This document shows, piece by piece, positions 8,356 through 17,242 of a stretch of DNA of 63,170 nt. The notes below the pieces were generated by a model that saw only the letters and a list, made by a program, of their open reading frames with translations, was not told the origin of the DNA and ran no database searches. A program made the translations under genes and the position numbers. The first letter of the stretch is position 1. Each line of letters starts with the position of its first letter. This DNA comes from Oribacterium asaccharolyticum ACB7 (GTDB lineage Bacteria; Bacillota; Clostridia; Lachnospirales; Lachnospiraceae): assembly GCF_000238075.1 (NCBI RefSeq), contig NZ_JH414506.1, positions 1 through 63,170 of the forward strand. Reading direction: 5' to 3'.

Positions 8356-10848
8356 CTATTTTTCCTTTTGCTTTATAACACTGCAAATGCCTAAATCCCC
8401 ATCTATCTCCACAATGTCTCCGCTGTGCAGCCCCGCCATAATATTCGGAATATTGACCACTGCAGGCTTTTCCAGCTCTCTTGCGAGAATGGCACTGTGG
8501 GATAGCAGAGATCCTCTTTCTGTAATGAGTCCTCCTGCCATATTGAGATACGGAAACCAGCCCGGATCCGTAGAATAGCTTAAGAGGATTTTCCCCTTCG
8601 CATCCATTGCCCTTACCTCTTGTAAGCTGTTAATCTTTAAAATCTCTCCTCGGAAAATGCCCTTGGAAACACCTCTCCCAAAGAAAACCCTTGGGGTAGA
8701 GTCCATTTCTTCTCTTCCCGCTTTTCTATCGTGAGCTTCTCCTTCTTCTTTTCTTTCAAGATTCGTAGACTCCAAGGAGAAAATATCCTCTGACTTTCCA
8801 CTTTTTTCTTCTCTACTGCCTTTTCCCTTAACAAATTTATAGTTTAAACCCCTAATCTCTCCTGCCAGAGGATCTCTGTCTACCTTTCCGAGAAGTTTAA
8901 CCCGAGACAAAACCGGAAGCCTTTCATAGGCCTTCCGTAGTTCCTTTTCTCTCGCAATTTTCAAGGAGAAATCTTTGCCGGAAAATAGCAATTCCTTCAA
9001 CTCATCAAGGCTCAAATAGTACACATCAAAGCCTATGATTTTCTCTCCGATTTTATCTACAATCCGCCGCATTAGACCAAAGCATCTTGTGCGATGAAGA
9101 CGGGAAATCTCCCTATTGTTACAAGAGGACTCGGCAAGGCGATAGAGGAAGGACTTTCGCTGTTTTGGCCCGGAAGCCTTTTCCATACGGCTCGTCTCTT
9201 CGCAATCTTTCTCCGAGCAATCTATCTCTACGCTATCTGTCTCAAAACTGCCTTTCTTCCCATAAGCTTTTTGAATACTATGCTCCGCTTCCAAAAACTC
9301 CGGCCTTTCCGCATTTTCGGTCTCTAAAGAATCCAAAATCCACCGGTCCAGTAGTTCTTCATTGGTTCTGTAGGTTCTGGTTTCCAGCTTCAACTCTCCC
9401 TCTATTCGATCCCCATAGGTAGAAATATAGCTTTTCTTTTCCATGCGGTATTCTTCGCTGTCTAAGCCATTCTTTTCGGCTACCTCCTTTAATGCGGAAA
9501 GCGCTCTTACGGGCTTCATGGTTTCTAAGGAAAATGCCGTTTTCTTCCCATATAAATGAGTGCTGATAAAGGACACCATATCATTCATCAAAGTAATATC
9601 CCACTCCCGCAGTAGATCTTCCTTCATTTCTAAAAAAATCCGATAGAGTGCCTTAGCATCTTCCTCCGCATCCACCCTTTTGCCGTACTCGGCATAGCGC
9701 TCCTGGAAAAACTTGTCCAGCTCCTTCATTTTCCTTTGGGAAACAAAAAAATAATAGCAAAATAAAAAGGCGATTCTGCACTTTAAAAAGAAACCCGGCT
9801 TCTTCTTGGAAAAGGATATTTCTTCATTGGATACCCCCAGCATTCCCTGCCAAACCGGAATAATCTTTCCGGAAAAGGGAAGGAGGCGCAAAATATCATA
9901 CCAGGAGGAGATTTCATAATACATTCTTCCGGAAAATCCTCCCACCATGCGTTGAAAAAGTGCCTCGTAGGAAGAGACTTTCTTTCCCAAAAAACGTCTT
10001 CCTAAAGAAGTAAAAATCCCGCTATACATTTCTCCGGCAAAGCTCTCCGTTAAAGGAAGGCAAACTCCAGGAAAGCTTTCGGAGATATTGCTGTTGTCTA
10101 AAATCCGAACGGGAAGATGCATGTCTAAGGTGGTGATTTCTCTGGCCTGTAAAATGTAAACTTTGTCCTTTTCTATGGCAAATTCTATATCCATGGGCTT
10201 TTGAAAAAGCTGCTCTATTTTTTCTCCAAGAGTAAACAAAGTTTTCAGCTCTTCCTCGTCCAAAGCTAGACCGGTACCCTGTCCCTCTTGGTACAGGCAT
10301 TCCCCCGGAAAATAATGGTAGGTTAGTACATTTTCCTGATCCTCCACCACCTTATCCCCAAGACCTTGTCCCAAAACAACTACCATTTCGCTAAGGATAC
10401 CCTTGGGGTTTTTCGTAAACAGAACACCGGATTTTTCCGGAAACAGCATTTCCTGAATGAGCACCGTTTCTACCAAGACTTCTGCTTTTTTCTGTTCTGT
10501 GCTCTCCTGCTTTTCTGCGTTCTCCTGCCGTCCTTCTTTACCCTGCTGTTTTAGAACCTGTTCCGCTTTCCCCCTATTCGCCTTTTCTTTATATTCCAAA
10601 CTGCCGGCATAGGAGGCAAAGACCTCCTGCACCGCTTCCTGTACCTTCTCCCTTTTCACATTTAAGCGCGTCAAAAACTGACCGGCAAAGGAATGCCCCC
10701 CGCCATCTTCTGCAGAAAAATTGGAGCGAACGGCAAAGTATTCCTTCTCAGAAAAAGAAAGATCCACTTCTTCATTTTCCGAAACCAGGATAAACTTCGG
10801 AACCGAAAATCCTTTCTCTTGTAAAATTTCTAAATGCCTTGCCTTCAT
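8356..10848 (-). CDS. PEP-synthase-like (rifampin-phosphotransferase-type) phosphotransferase
   Basis: An 830-residue soluble protein with three parts. The first is an N-terminal ATP-grasp domain of the PPDK/PEP synthase kind, with FAVRSNFSAEDGGGHSFAGQ near residues 40-60 and a kinase loop near 140-235. The second is a long variable middle region. The third is a C-terminal swivelling phosphohistidine domain with ERGSLLSHSAILARE, where His784 is the phosphate carrier. The C-terminal PEP/pyruvate barrel of true PEP synthase is absent. This order is that of rifampin phosphotransferase, where ATP's beta-phosphate passes through His to a small hydroxylated molecule. The start is ATG 10848 after GGGAGAG. 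It is the first gene of the lipid operon, so a lipid-alcohol or head-group target is inferred. Confidence 0.75.
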   Translation of the reverse strand: MKARHLEILQEKGFSVPKFILVSENEEVDLSFSEKEYFAVRSNFSAEDGGGHSFAGQFLTRLNVKREKVQEAVQEVFASYAGSLEYKEKANRGKAEQVLKQQGKEGRQENAEKQESTEQKKAEVLVETVLIQEMLFPEKSGVLFTKNPKGILSEMVVVLGQGLGDKVVEDQENVLTYHYFPGECLYQEGQGTGLALDEEELKTLFTLGEKIEQLFQKPMDIEFAIEKDKVYILQAREITTLDMHLPVRILDNSNISESFPGVCLPLTESFAGEMYSGIFTSLGRRFLGKKVSSYEALFQRMVGGFSGRMYYEISSWYDILRLLPFSGKIIPVWQGMLGVSNEEISFSKKKPGFFLKCRIAFLFCYYFFVSQRKMKELDKFFQERYAEYGKRVDAEEDAKALYRIFLEMKEDLLREWDITLMNDMVSFISTHLYGKKTAFSLETMKPVRALSALKEVAEKNGLDSEEYRMEKKSYISTYGDRIEGELKLETRTYRTNEELLDRWILDSLETENAERPEFLEAEHSIQKAYGKKGSFETDSVEIDCSEKDCEETSRMEKASGPKQRKSFLYRLAESSCNNREISRLHRTRCFGLMRRIVDKIGEKIIGFDVYYLSLDELKELLFSGKDFSLKIAREKELRKAYERLPVLSRVKLLGKVDRDPLAGEIRGLNYKFVKGKGSREEKSGKSEDIFSLESTNLERKEEGEAHDRKAGREEMDSTPRVFFGRGVSKGIFRGEILKINSLQEVRAMDAKGKILLSYSTDPGWFPYLNMAGGLITERGSLLSHSAILARELEKPAVVNIPNIMAGLHSGDIVEIDGDLGICSVIKQKEK

Positions 10849-10874
10849 GTTCTCTCCCAATAATGATGCTATAC

Positions 10875-10947
10875 CTTTATTTCATGCGTTTTCTTTGTTC
10901 TATGCCATATCCCTATCAGACTTTTTCTTTATTTCATACGTTTTCTT
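10875..10947. repeat. direct repeat pair in the operon leader
   Basis: A 21-base sequence, CTTTATTTCAT(G/A)CGTTTTC plus TT, occurs at 10875-10895 and 10927-10947 with one difference. Both copies are in the transcribed leader between the promoter and the first lipid gene. They are candidate regulator or RNA sites. Confidence 0.7.
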
Positions 10948-10984
10948 AAATTCATACTCATTCGTATATTTTCTATTTAATTTC

Positions 10985-11013
10985 ACTATACAAAGCAAGG
11001 CAGTACAATGCAA
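10985..11013 (-). promoter_or_regulatory. lipid operon promoter
   Basis: On the minus strand there is TTGCAT (11008-11013), a 17-base spacer and TATAGT (10985-10990). It lies about 140 bases before the first gene and just after the terminator of the allose operon. Confidence 0.6.
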
Positions 11014-11034
11014 GCCAAGCGTGCATAGTCTTAC

Positions 11035-11066
11035 AAAAAACCGGATGCAGTTCCCGCATCCGGTTT
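11035..11066 (-). terminator. terminator after the allose operon
   Basis: ACCGGATGC and GCATCCGGT form a perfect 9-bp stem around a 7-base loop, followed on the minus strand by TTTTTT. It lies 33 bases after rpiB. Confidence 0.9.
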
Positions 11067-11098
11067 TCCGATTCATCATTCAATTTCTTTTAGACAGA

Positions 11099-11557
11099 CT
11101 AGCATTGTGTGATATCTTTTCCTTCTTCAATAGCGGCAATCATATCCACTCTGGTCTGATGTCTTCCACCCTCATACTCTGCAGAAAGCCACTCTTCCAC
11201 AATCATCTTAGCCAAGTCCTCTCCTACGACACGCGCGCCGAAGGCAAGGATATTGCTGTTGTTGTGCATCTTGGAGAGCTTTGCGGTATAGGGCTCAGAG
11301 CATACACAGGCACGAATCCCCTTGATTTTATTTGCCGCGAGGGAAATTCCCACACCGGTTCCGCAAATCAAGATACCATAATCCACCTCTCCCGAGGCCA
11401 CCATCTTTCCAACCTTGTAGCCGGAAATGGGATAGTTGAAACGCTCTTCCGAATCCGTCCCTACATTGATTACTTCGATTCCCTTTTCTTCCAAAAAAGC
11501 CATAATGCATTTTTTTAAAGCTACCGCTACATGGTCATTTCCAATCGCAATTTTCAT
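11099..11557 (-). CDS. rpiB: ribose-5-phosphate isomerase B / allose-6-phosphate isomerase
   Basis: A 152-residue RpiB/LacAB-family aldose-ketose isomerase. Family signs are the N-terminal GNDHVA loop, GILICGTGVGISLAANK (about residues 66-82) with the catalytic Cys, and NNSNILAFGARVVG. Placement after alsE and alsK indicates that it converts D-allose 6-phosphate to D-allulose 6-phosphate, the job done by RpiB in the E. coli als operon. The start is ATG 11557 after AAGGAAG. The upstream in-frame ATG (11575) has a poorer site. It is the last gene of the operon and is closed by a strong terminator. Confidence 0.92.
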   Translation of the reverse strand: MKIAIGNDHVAVALKKCIMAFLEEKGIEVINVGTDSEERFNYPISGYKVGKMVASGEVDYGILICGTGVGISLAANKIKGIRACVCSEPYTAKLSKMHNNSNILAFGARVVGEDLAKMIVEEWLSAEYEGGRHQTRVDMIAAIEEGKDITQC

Positions 11558-11636
11558 TTTTTCTTCCTTCTTCATAGTAAGATGTCTCTCGTTTCAGACA
11601 GGACAGTCCTTATACGGCTTTTTCATGCAGAATCCT

Positions 11637-12566
11637 CTATAAGTATGAACTGTCTTCCAAACGCTTTTTCCCGTAAAGGCAGGCACCAAGAACACCATTC
11701 TTCTGATCCATCTTGGAATATACAATCTCCATATTTTGCTCGGGATAAGGCTTTCTGGTAAATTCATGCGCATACTTTTCCAGCCTCTCCTTCGGAAATC
11801 CGCTCATCATCGGAAGGCCGCCGCCAAGTAAAATATAGTCCGGATCGAAGAGATTTTCCTCCGTCGCAATGACCTTTGCCATGTTGCGTACGAATAAATC
11901 TACTTCCGGGTCGTCCTTTTCCTCTATAAATATATCATCTATCCGGATGTTTGGGAATTTTTCTTTTTGTAAAGCCTGTAAAGCGATGCCGGAAACAATT
12001 GTTTCCAGGCAGCCTACATTTCCACAGGAGCACTTCTTCTCATTTAAGAGTACCGGCAAATGTCCCAATTCGGAGGCGACGCCATTTTTCCCTAAAAGAA
12101 TTCTCCCATTCAGGAAAACGGCATTTCCCACACCGGTACCGAAGTAAATTGCGGAAACACTGCTCTCCTCCGAGATTCCCAGTTGCTCCATATCGTAAAG
12201 CAAGAGGTTATTGACATCTCTGTTAATAAAGACGGGAAGGCCTATTTTCTCCTGCATCTGATCCGTAAAGGCAAAATTATCCGGGAAAAGCGGGATATTC
12301 GGTGTCTGTAAAATGACTTTTCGCCTGCGGTCTATGGTGGAAGGAAGTCCTACGGAGAGAGCCTGAATTTCTATTTCTTCACAGAACTCCTTCTTATAAT
12401 TCTGAAAGAGTCCGGCAAAGACGGAGAAAATATCTTCTCCCGCTTTAAAGAATTCCTGCGTTCTTTCTTCCCGGTAATGACTTAATATTCCATTCTGATC
12501 CACAAAGCCGATACGAAAACGAGTGCCCCCAATATCCATTCCTAAAATCCCACTGCGTTTAGGCAT
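11637..12566 (-). CDS. alsK: D-allose kinase (ROK family)
   Basis: A 309-residue ROK-family sugar kinase that phosphorylates D-allose at C6. Visible features are the N-terminal phosphate loop GMDIGGTRFR, the ELGHLPV catalytic segment, the zinc cluster CSCGNVGCLET and the nucleotide-binding ILLGGGLP. The wording GTGVGNAVFLNG and GCLETIVSGIALQ is closer to E. coli AlsK than to glucokinase. The start is ATG 12566 (GGAGAG eight bases upstream), overlapping alsE by eight bases. The GTG at 12575 is too close to that site. Its place between alsE and rpiB matches the E. coli gene set. Confidence 0.92.
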   Translation of the reverse strand: MPKRSGILGMDIGGTRFRIGFVDQNGILSHYREERTQEFFKAGEDIFSVFAGLFQNYKKEFCEEIEIQALSVGLPSTIDRRRKVILQTPNIPLFPDNFAFTDQMQEKIGLPVFINRDVNNLLLYDMEQLGISEESSVSAIYFGTGVGNAVFLNGRILLGKNGVASELGHLPVLLNEKKCSCGNVGCLETIVSGIALQALQKEKFPNIRIDDIFIEEKDDPEVDLFVRNMAKVIATEENLFDPDYILLGGGLPMMSGFPKERLEKYAHEFTRKPYPEQNMEIVYSKMDQKNGVLGACLYGKKRLEDSSYL

Positions 12567-13275
12567 GATTCGCACTCTCCCTTCCTTCTACCTTGCTTAC
12601 AGCCTCTTGGAATTGTGCTTTACAGAGCTTACATGCTTCTCTTAAGTCCTCATGTAAGGAGAAGAGTCCCGAACCGCCCACAATAAAATCGTCCGCACCG
12701 GCTTCCAAGAGCATCTCATAGGTGTTTTTATTGCATGATCCGTCAATCAAAATCCGATAATGGTATCCCTTCTCTTCACGCAGAGCCTTCGCCTGTCGAA
12801 TCTTATCCAACATTTCCGGAATGAATTTCTGTCCTGCGAAGCCGACATCTACCGTCATTATGGTCATAACATCGATTCGGTTCAGATAGTGCTCGATATA
12901 GGAAAGTGCGGTAGCAGGATTCAAGGTGATTCCCACCTTTTTCCCCGCTCCTGCAATATACTGCATGGTGCGATATGCATTTGTGTTGATGGTTTCCGCA
13001 TGAGGACTAATCATATCCACACCTGCCTCAATACAGGGATCCAGCCAGTCACTCGGATTTGTAGTCATAAGATGTACGTCCATCGGCTTCTTCACTGCAG
13101 GACGAATTGCCTTGGCAAAGTCCGGGCTTAAGGTGATGTTCTTACAAAAATGGCCATCCATGATATCGATATGATAGCCGTCCATTTCCTCTTCCAAAAT
13201 CTTCAACTGCTCCTTGATGTCCAGAAAATCCATACACATCAGGCTTACCAGGATATTATGCTTCTTTGTTTCCAT
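12559..13275 (-). CDS. alsE: D-allulose-6-phosphate 3-epimerase
   Basis: A 238-residue TIM-barrel protein of the ribulose-phosphate 3-epimerase family. SLMCMDFLDIKEQ, YHIDIMDGHFCKNITLSP, HLMTTNPSD, VMTIMTVDVGFAGQKFIPEM and IDGSCN carry the metal-binding and catalytic His and Asp residues. The match to E. coli AlsE is better than to Rpe, especially the SLMCMD opening and GSCN motif. It converts allulose 6-phosphate to fructose 6-phosphate, linking allose to glycolysis. The start is ATG 13275 with GGAGATAG upstream. Confidence 0.93.
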   Translation of the reverse strand: METKKHNILVSLMCMDFLDIKEQLKILEEEMDGYHIDIMDGHFCKNITLSPDFAKAIRPAVKKPMDVHLMTTNPSDWLDPCIEAGVDMISPHAETINTNAYRTMQYIAGAGKKVGITLNPATALSYIEHYLNRIDVMTIMTVDVGFAGQKFIPEMLDKIRQAKALREEKGYHYRILIDGSCNKNTYEMLLEAGADDFIVGGSGLFSLHEDLREACKLCKAQFQEAVSKVEGRESANHA

Positions 13276-13340
13276 TTTCTATCTCCTTATCACGCTTCGA
13301 AAGCATTACAGGCCCCCGAAGCTTTTCTATACAGCACTTC

Positions 13341-14303
13341 CTATTTACTTCTTCCGCCGAAGAAACGATCCAGAGTCACCGCTACAATCAGAAGAATTCC
13401 CATTGCAAGCTGCTGGTAAAAGCTGGAAACTCCCGCCATGTTCAGTCCGTTATTGATGGTGCCGATAATCAGACCGCCGATAATCACCTTCGGAATGATT
13501 CCTACTCCTCCGAAGAAAGATGCTCCTCCGATAATCACCGCCTCAATGGCATAGGTCTCATAGCCTGTACCCGCATTGGGTTCAGCCGCTGCAAGTCTTG
13601 CAATATTAACCATACCGGCAAGAGCCGCACAAAGACCGGACAGTGCAAAGGCAATTACGGTATGACGATTTACCGTGATTCCCGCATACCAAGCCGCCTG
13701 CGGATTACCGCCAATCGCATAAAGGTTACGACCGCACTGCGTTTTCCAGGTAAATAGGCTTAAAACCAGAGCCGTAAGTAGGGCTATCATGACCGGAACC
13801 GGGAAAAAAAGGAAATGTCCTCCAATGGTTGTTTGGAAAGAAGTCGGTAAACCGGAAACCGATCTTGCATTCGTCAGAATATACACTAAGGAACGAAGAA
13901 TTGCCTGGGTACCCAGAGTAATGATAAAGGGTGGAAGTCCCGTTCCCGTCACAAGAATTCCGTTCAAAACGCCGATTCCGAGCCCGAATAATACCACTCC
14001 GACAAGAATGGCAAGCACCGGTGAAAAGCCGAAGTCAACCATCAGCTTCGCCGTTAAAGCACCGGATAAAGCCATAATGGAAGAAATACTTAAATCGATT
14101 CCCCCGAGTAAGATTGCAAAAAACTCTCCCAATCCAAGTAAGATGTAAATGGAACTTTGCTCAATAATCTTTACCAGGTTGGCAGGTGTTAAAAAGGACT
14201 TCGGTCTTAAAATACCGAATACCAAAATCATAATGCACAGGATGGACACCGTAGAATATCTGTCCCAAAACTGCGCAAACTTATTTGTTTTCCCCTGACT
14301 CAT
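13341..14303 (-). CDS. alsC: D-allose ABC transporter permease
   Basis: A 320-residue RbsC-type permease with about ten membrane segments. Family signatures are LGLGEFFAILLGGIDLSISSI near residue 55-75 and IEAVIIGGASFFGGVG near residue 250, the cytoplasmic contact with the ATPase. The start is ATG 14303 after GGAGGAT. A longer in-frame extension runs into the ATPase gene and is discarded. It lies four bases after alsA and 65 bases before alsE. Substrate assignment comes from the surrounding allose genes. Confidence 0.93.
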   Translation of the reverse strand: MSQGKTNKFAQFWDRYSTVSILCIMILVFGILRPKSFLTPANLVKIIEQSSIYILLGLGEFFAILLGGIDLSISSIMALSGALTAKLMVDFGFSPVLAILVGVVLFGLGIGVLNGILVTGTGLPPFIITLGTQAILRSLVYILTNARSVSGLPTSFQTTIGGHFLFFPVPVMIALLTALVLSLFTWKTQCGRNLYAIGGNPQAAWYAGITVNRHTVIAFALSGLCAALAGMVNIARLAAAEPNAGTGYETYAIEAVIIGGASFFGGVGIIPKVIIGGLIIGTINNGLNMAGVSSFYQQLAMGILLIVAVTLDRFFGGRSK

Positions 14304-14307
14304 TGTT

Positions 14308-15822
14308 CTATCCTCCATTTCCGGTGGCCAGCATCGCCAGCTTTTCTTCGGTGGCTTCGGTAATGTCAAATTCTCCTCTGACCTTTCCCTCAGCCATTAC
14401 CATGATACGATCACAGACTGCCAGAAGTTCCGGCATCTCACTGGAAACCACAATCACGATGATTCCGTTTTCTGCAAGTCTTCGCATCATCTTATAGATT
14501 TCACTCTTTGTTCCGACATCAATTCCCTTGGTAGGCTCATCAAATATAAGAACCTTTACTCCTGCCGAAATCCATTTTCCAAGAATCACCTTCTGCTGGT
14601 TTCCTCCGGAAAGATTCTTTGTCAACTGCGCATCGCCGGCCCATTTAATCTGCAAATCCAGCTTAGCCTTCTCGGCCATCTCTTTCTCATTTTTCTCCTG
14701 TATCAGACCGCAGACACCGCCAAACTTCGATTTTTTCAGTAAGCTCGCAATGGAGATATTTCGTTTATTGGAAAAGTTTTGGAAAAATCCGGTTTCTCTT
14801 CGATTCTCCGTAACCAAACCGATTCCGTTCTTTAAAGCATCATAGGGAGTATGAATCGTTAAGCGTTTCCCTTCCAGAAGAATTTCACCGGAAGTTTTGG
14901 GCACCGCTCCGAAAATCGCTTCCATCGCTTCCGAGCGTCCTGCACCGACAAGGCCGGAAAGGCCGACGATTTCGCCCTTTCTTACCTGCATATGGAAGTC
15001 CCTTACCTTCCCGTCCTTTCTACTTAAATTCTTAACCTCAAATACCACTTCTCCAAATGAACCATGGCCTTCCTGGTAGGATTTTTCCAACTCTCTTCCC
15101 ACCATAAGGCGAACCATGTCTTCTTCTGATAAGTCGGAAACATTCCAGGTTCCGACGTAATTTCCATCCTTTAATATACTGATTCTATCCCCGATTTCTT
15201 TGATTTCCGAAAGCTTATGGGAGATAAAAACAATTCCGATTCCCTTACTTTTTAAATCGCGAATAATTTCAAAAAGCTTCTTTACTTCACTCTCCGTAAG
15301 AGAGGACGTCGGCTCATCCATTACAATGCATTTTGCATCAAAGGAGATGGCCTTCGCAATTTCCAGCATCTGCTTCTCACTGATGCTGAGCTCCGAGGCC
15401 ATTTTGTTCGGTTCATACTTATCCAGATTAACCTGTTTCAATAATTTTTTGGTATCCTGATTTAATTTTGCGTAATCAATGGTGGATACGGGCCCCAATT
15501 TTTTACTCTGCATCCTGCCCATAAAGATATTTTCACGAATGTCCAGCCAATTTACAACACTCAGTTCCTGGTAGATAATACTGATTCCGCCCTCCCTGGA
15601 TAGGCGAGGGTTCAGTTTACTGTGTTCGACCCCATTTAGGACAATACTGCCGCTGTCCGGGTGATAAACCCCCGATAACACTTTCATCAGCGTAGACTTG
15701 CCTGCTCCATTTTCCCCTAAAAGAACGTGTACTTCTCCTGGTTTTACGGAAAAAGAAATATTGGATAGTGCTTTTACACCGGGAAAGCTTTTATTAATAT
15801 TTCTCATTTCTACAATATTCAT
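14308..15822 (-). CDS. alsA: D-allose ABC transporter ATPase (two ABC domains)
   Basis: A 504-residue duplicated ATPase of the RbsA/MglA type. The first domain has Walker A GENGAGKST (about residues 37-45), a signature LSISEKQ and Walker B CIVMDEPTSSL. The second has the degenerate Walker A GLVGAGRSE, signature NLSGGNQQK and Walker B VLIFDEPTKGI, a pattern usual for this subfamily. It energises sugar import with AlsB and AlsC. It lies 76 bases after alsB. Confidence 0.95.
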   Translation of the reverse strand: MNIVEMRNINKSFPGVKALSNISFSVKPGEVHVLLGENGAGKSTLMKVLSGVYHPDSGSIVLNGVEHSKLNPRLSREGGISIIYQELSVVNWLDIRENIFMGRMQSKKLGPVSTIDYAKLNQDTKKLLKQVNLDKYEPNKMASELSISEKQMLEIAKAISFDAKCIVMDEPTSSLTESEVKKLFEIIRDLKSKGIGIVFISHKLSEIKEIGDRISILKDGNYVGTWNVSDLSEEDMVRLMVGRELEKSYQEGHGSFGEVVFEVKNLSRKDGKVRDFHMQVRKGEIVGLSGLVGAGRSEAMEAIFGAVPKTSGEILLEGKRLTIHTPYDALKNGIGLVTENRRETGFFQNFSNKRNISIASLLKKSKFGGVCGLIQEKNEKEMAEKAKLDLQIKWAGDAQLTKNLSGGNQQKVILGKWISAGVKVLIFDEPTKGIDVGTKSEIYKMMRRLAENGIIVIVVSSEMPELLAVCDRIMVMAEGKVRGEFDITEATEEKLAMLATGNGG

Positions 15823-15898
15823 TTCTTTTCCCTCTTTCTAGACAGGGTTATGAAGAAGCAAAACGTTTCCCCATAACCCTGTGATTGATTCGATACTA

Positions 15899-16957
15899 TT
15901 AATTTAAGTAGGACTTTGCATTGTCTTTGTTAATCAGAATGGCTTCGATGCCGTAGGTCTTGAATTCCTTCCCTACTTCCGGCTTCTCACCGTTCTTAAC
16001 AGCTTCTACGAGTAAGTCTAAGGACTTTGCGCCGATAGCCTTCGGATCCTGTGCAACGGTTGCAGTCATCTCGCCCTTATCTACAGCGGAAATGGCTTCC
16101 TTGTCTCCGTCTGTTCCGCAAACCAGGATGTCTTTTCCCGCCTTCTTTACCGCTTCCGCAATACCGAGTGCCATAGTATCGTTACAAGCATAGAAAGCCT
16201 TTAAATCCGGATGTGCATTCATCATGTTGGTTGCTACGTCAAATGCCTTTGTTCTGTCCCAGTCAGCAGGCTGGCTGTCAACCAACTTCATGCCTGCCTC
16301 TTCGAATGCGGCCTTGGCACCGTCTCTTCTCTGCTCACCGGAGATGGCTCCTGCCTTACCTTCGATGATGGCTACTTCACTGCCCTTTTCCAGCTGCTTT
16401 GTCAGCTCTTCACCGGCCATCTTTCCTACAGCCTGGTTATCTGTAGCTACATAAGCGGATAAAGCGCCGCCAAGCTTGCCAAGAGCATCCGCATTGATCT
16501 TCTCGTCAATATCCACTACTACGATTCCGGCCTTGGTTGCCTGTGCAATCGCGTTGTTCAGGTTTACATCGGAAATAGGAGCAACACCGATTGCCTTATA
16601 CTTTCCGGAGGAAATGAAGTTCTCTAAAATGGTAACCTGTCCCTCAACATCATCCTCCGTATTTCCGGACTGAATGTCTACCGTAACGTTGAGCTTCTTT
16701 GCCTCATCCTCAATGCCGGCCTTCATGTCCTGCCAGAACTGGCTGGATTGTGTCTTCAAAACAATAGCATAAGCTTCGTCTCCGGATGCTGCTTCCCCAG
16801 CCTTCTCTGTCTCTCCGGCCTTCTCGCTTGCCTCTGCTGCTGCCTTTGTCTCTCCTGCAGCAGCTGTGGTCTCTGCAGTCTTCGCAGCACCGGCACCGCA
16901 AGCGCTCAGTGCCATAGCGGCAGCTGCAACTAAAGCTACAATTTTACCTTTTCTCAT
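15899..16957 (-). CDS. alsB: D-allose-binding lipoprotein
   Basis: A 352-residue sugar-binding lipoprotein of the Peripla_BP_4 (RbsB) class. The start is ATG 16957 after AAGGAGG. The signal peptide ends in the lipobox LSAC (Cys20), followed by a low-complexity Ala/Glu/Thr linker (residues 24-50). The mature domain has the usual opening (AYAIVLKTQSSQFWQDM) and the hinge segments VVDIDEKINA and ACNDTMALGIAEA. It is the first gene of the operon and is separated from alsA by a small gap, as is common for highly expressed binding proteins. Confidence 0.93.
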   Translation of the reverse strand: MRKGKIVALVAAAAMALSACGAGAAKTAETTAAAGETKAAAEASEKAGETEKAGEAASGDEAYAIVLKTQSSQFWQDMKAGIEDEAKKLNVTVDIQSGNTEDDVEGQVTILENFISSGKYKAIGVAPISDVNLNNAIAQATKAGIVVVDIDEKINADALGKLGGALSAYVATDNQAVGKMAGEELTKQLEKGSEVAIIEGKAGAISGEQRRDGAKAAFEEAGMKLVDSQPADWDRTKAFDVATNMMNAHPDLKAFYACNDTMALGIAEAVKKAGKDILVCGTDGDKEAISAVDKGEMTATVAQDPKAIGAKSLDLLVEAVKNGEKPEVGKEFKTYGIEAILINKDNAKSYLN

Positions 16958-16973
16958 AAATATCCTCCTTTTT

Positions 16974-17117
16974 GAGAAATCGTTTACTCTACAACGTAAA
17001 AAAAATAATATGTAGTCGTTTCTCCACCTTTTTACGTAATACACTGTATAATCTTTTCTCCGAATGATGTCAATCCTGTACAAAGATTTTCTCTTTTATG
17101 TTGAGTAATCGTTTGCG
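16974..17117 (-). promoter_or_regulatory. allose operon promoter with repeated operator-like boxes
   Basis: On the minus strand TTGACA (17068-17073), 17 bases, then TATACA (17045-17050) form a strong promoter 88 bases before alsB. Three related boxes surround it. GCAAACGATTACT lies near 17103-17115, upstream of -35. GAAACGACTAC lies near 17012-17022, and GTAAACGATTTCT near 16975-16987, just before the ribosome binding site. They share AAACGA(T/C)T, resembling half of LacI-family or CcpA-type sites. They may be sites for the adjacent LacI regulator. Confidence 0.65.
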
Positions 17118-17135
17118 CAATTTAGGCAAAATTAC

Positions 17136-17176
17136 AAAAGCGGATAACGCCCGCCTTTGGAGCGATATCCGCTTTT
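17136..17176 (-). terminator. terminator between the LacI gene and the allose operon
   Basis: AAAAGCGGATA and TATCCGCTTTT form an 11-bp stem with A/T flanks on both sides. It ends the regulator transcript ahead of the alsB promoter. Confidence 0.88.
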
Positions 17177-17242
17177 CCATTTTTAACGAGAATGGCTCAC
17201 TTTCATAATGAGTATCGCCCGTTGCGCGTACGGGTATCCTGT

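Noticed and set aside
8356..10848. Call as true phosphoenolpyruvate synthase (ppsA)
   Set aside because: The ATP and phospho-His domains are present, but the C-terminal PEP/pyruvate-binding barrel is missing and the order matches rifampin phosphotransferase-type enzymes instead.
10721..11518. Plus-strand frame of 265 codons across the lipid operon leader and rpiB
   Set aside because: It is antisense to rpiB and the phosphotransferase gene start and crosses a terminator and a promoter. Composition is that of a shadow frame.
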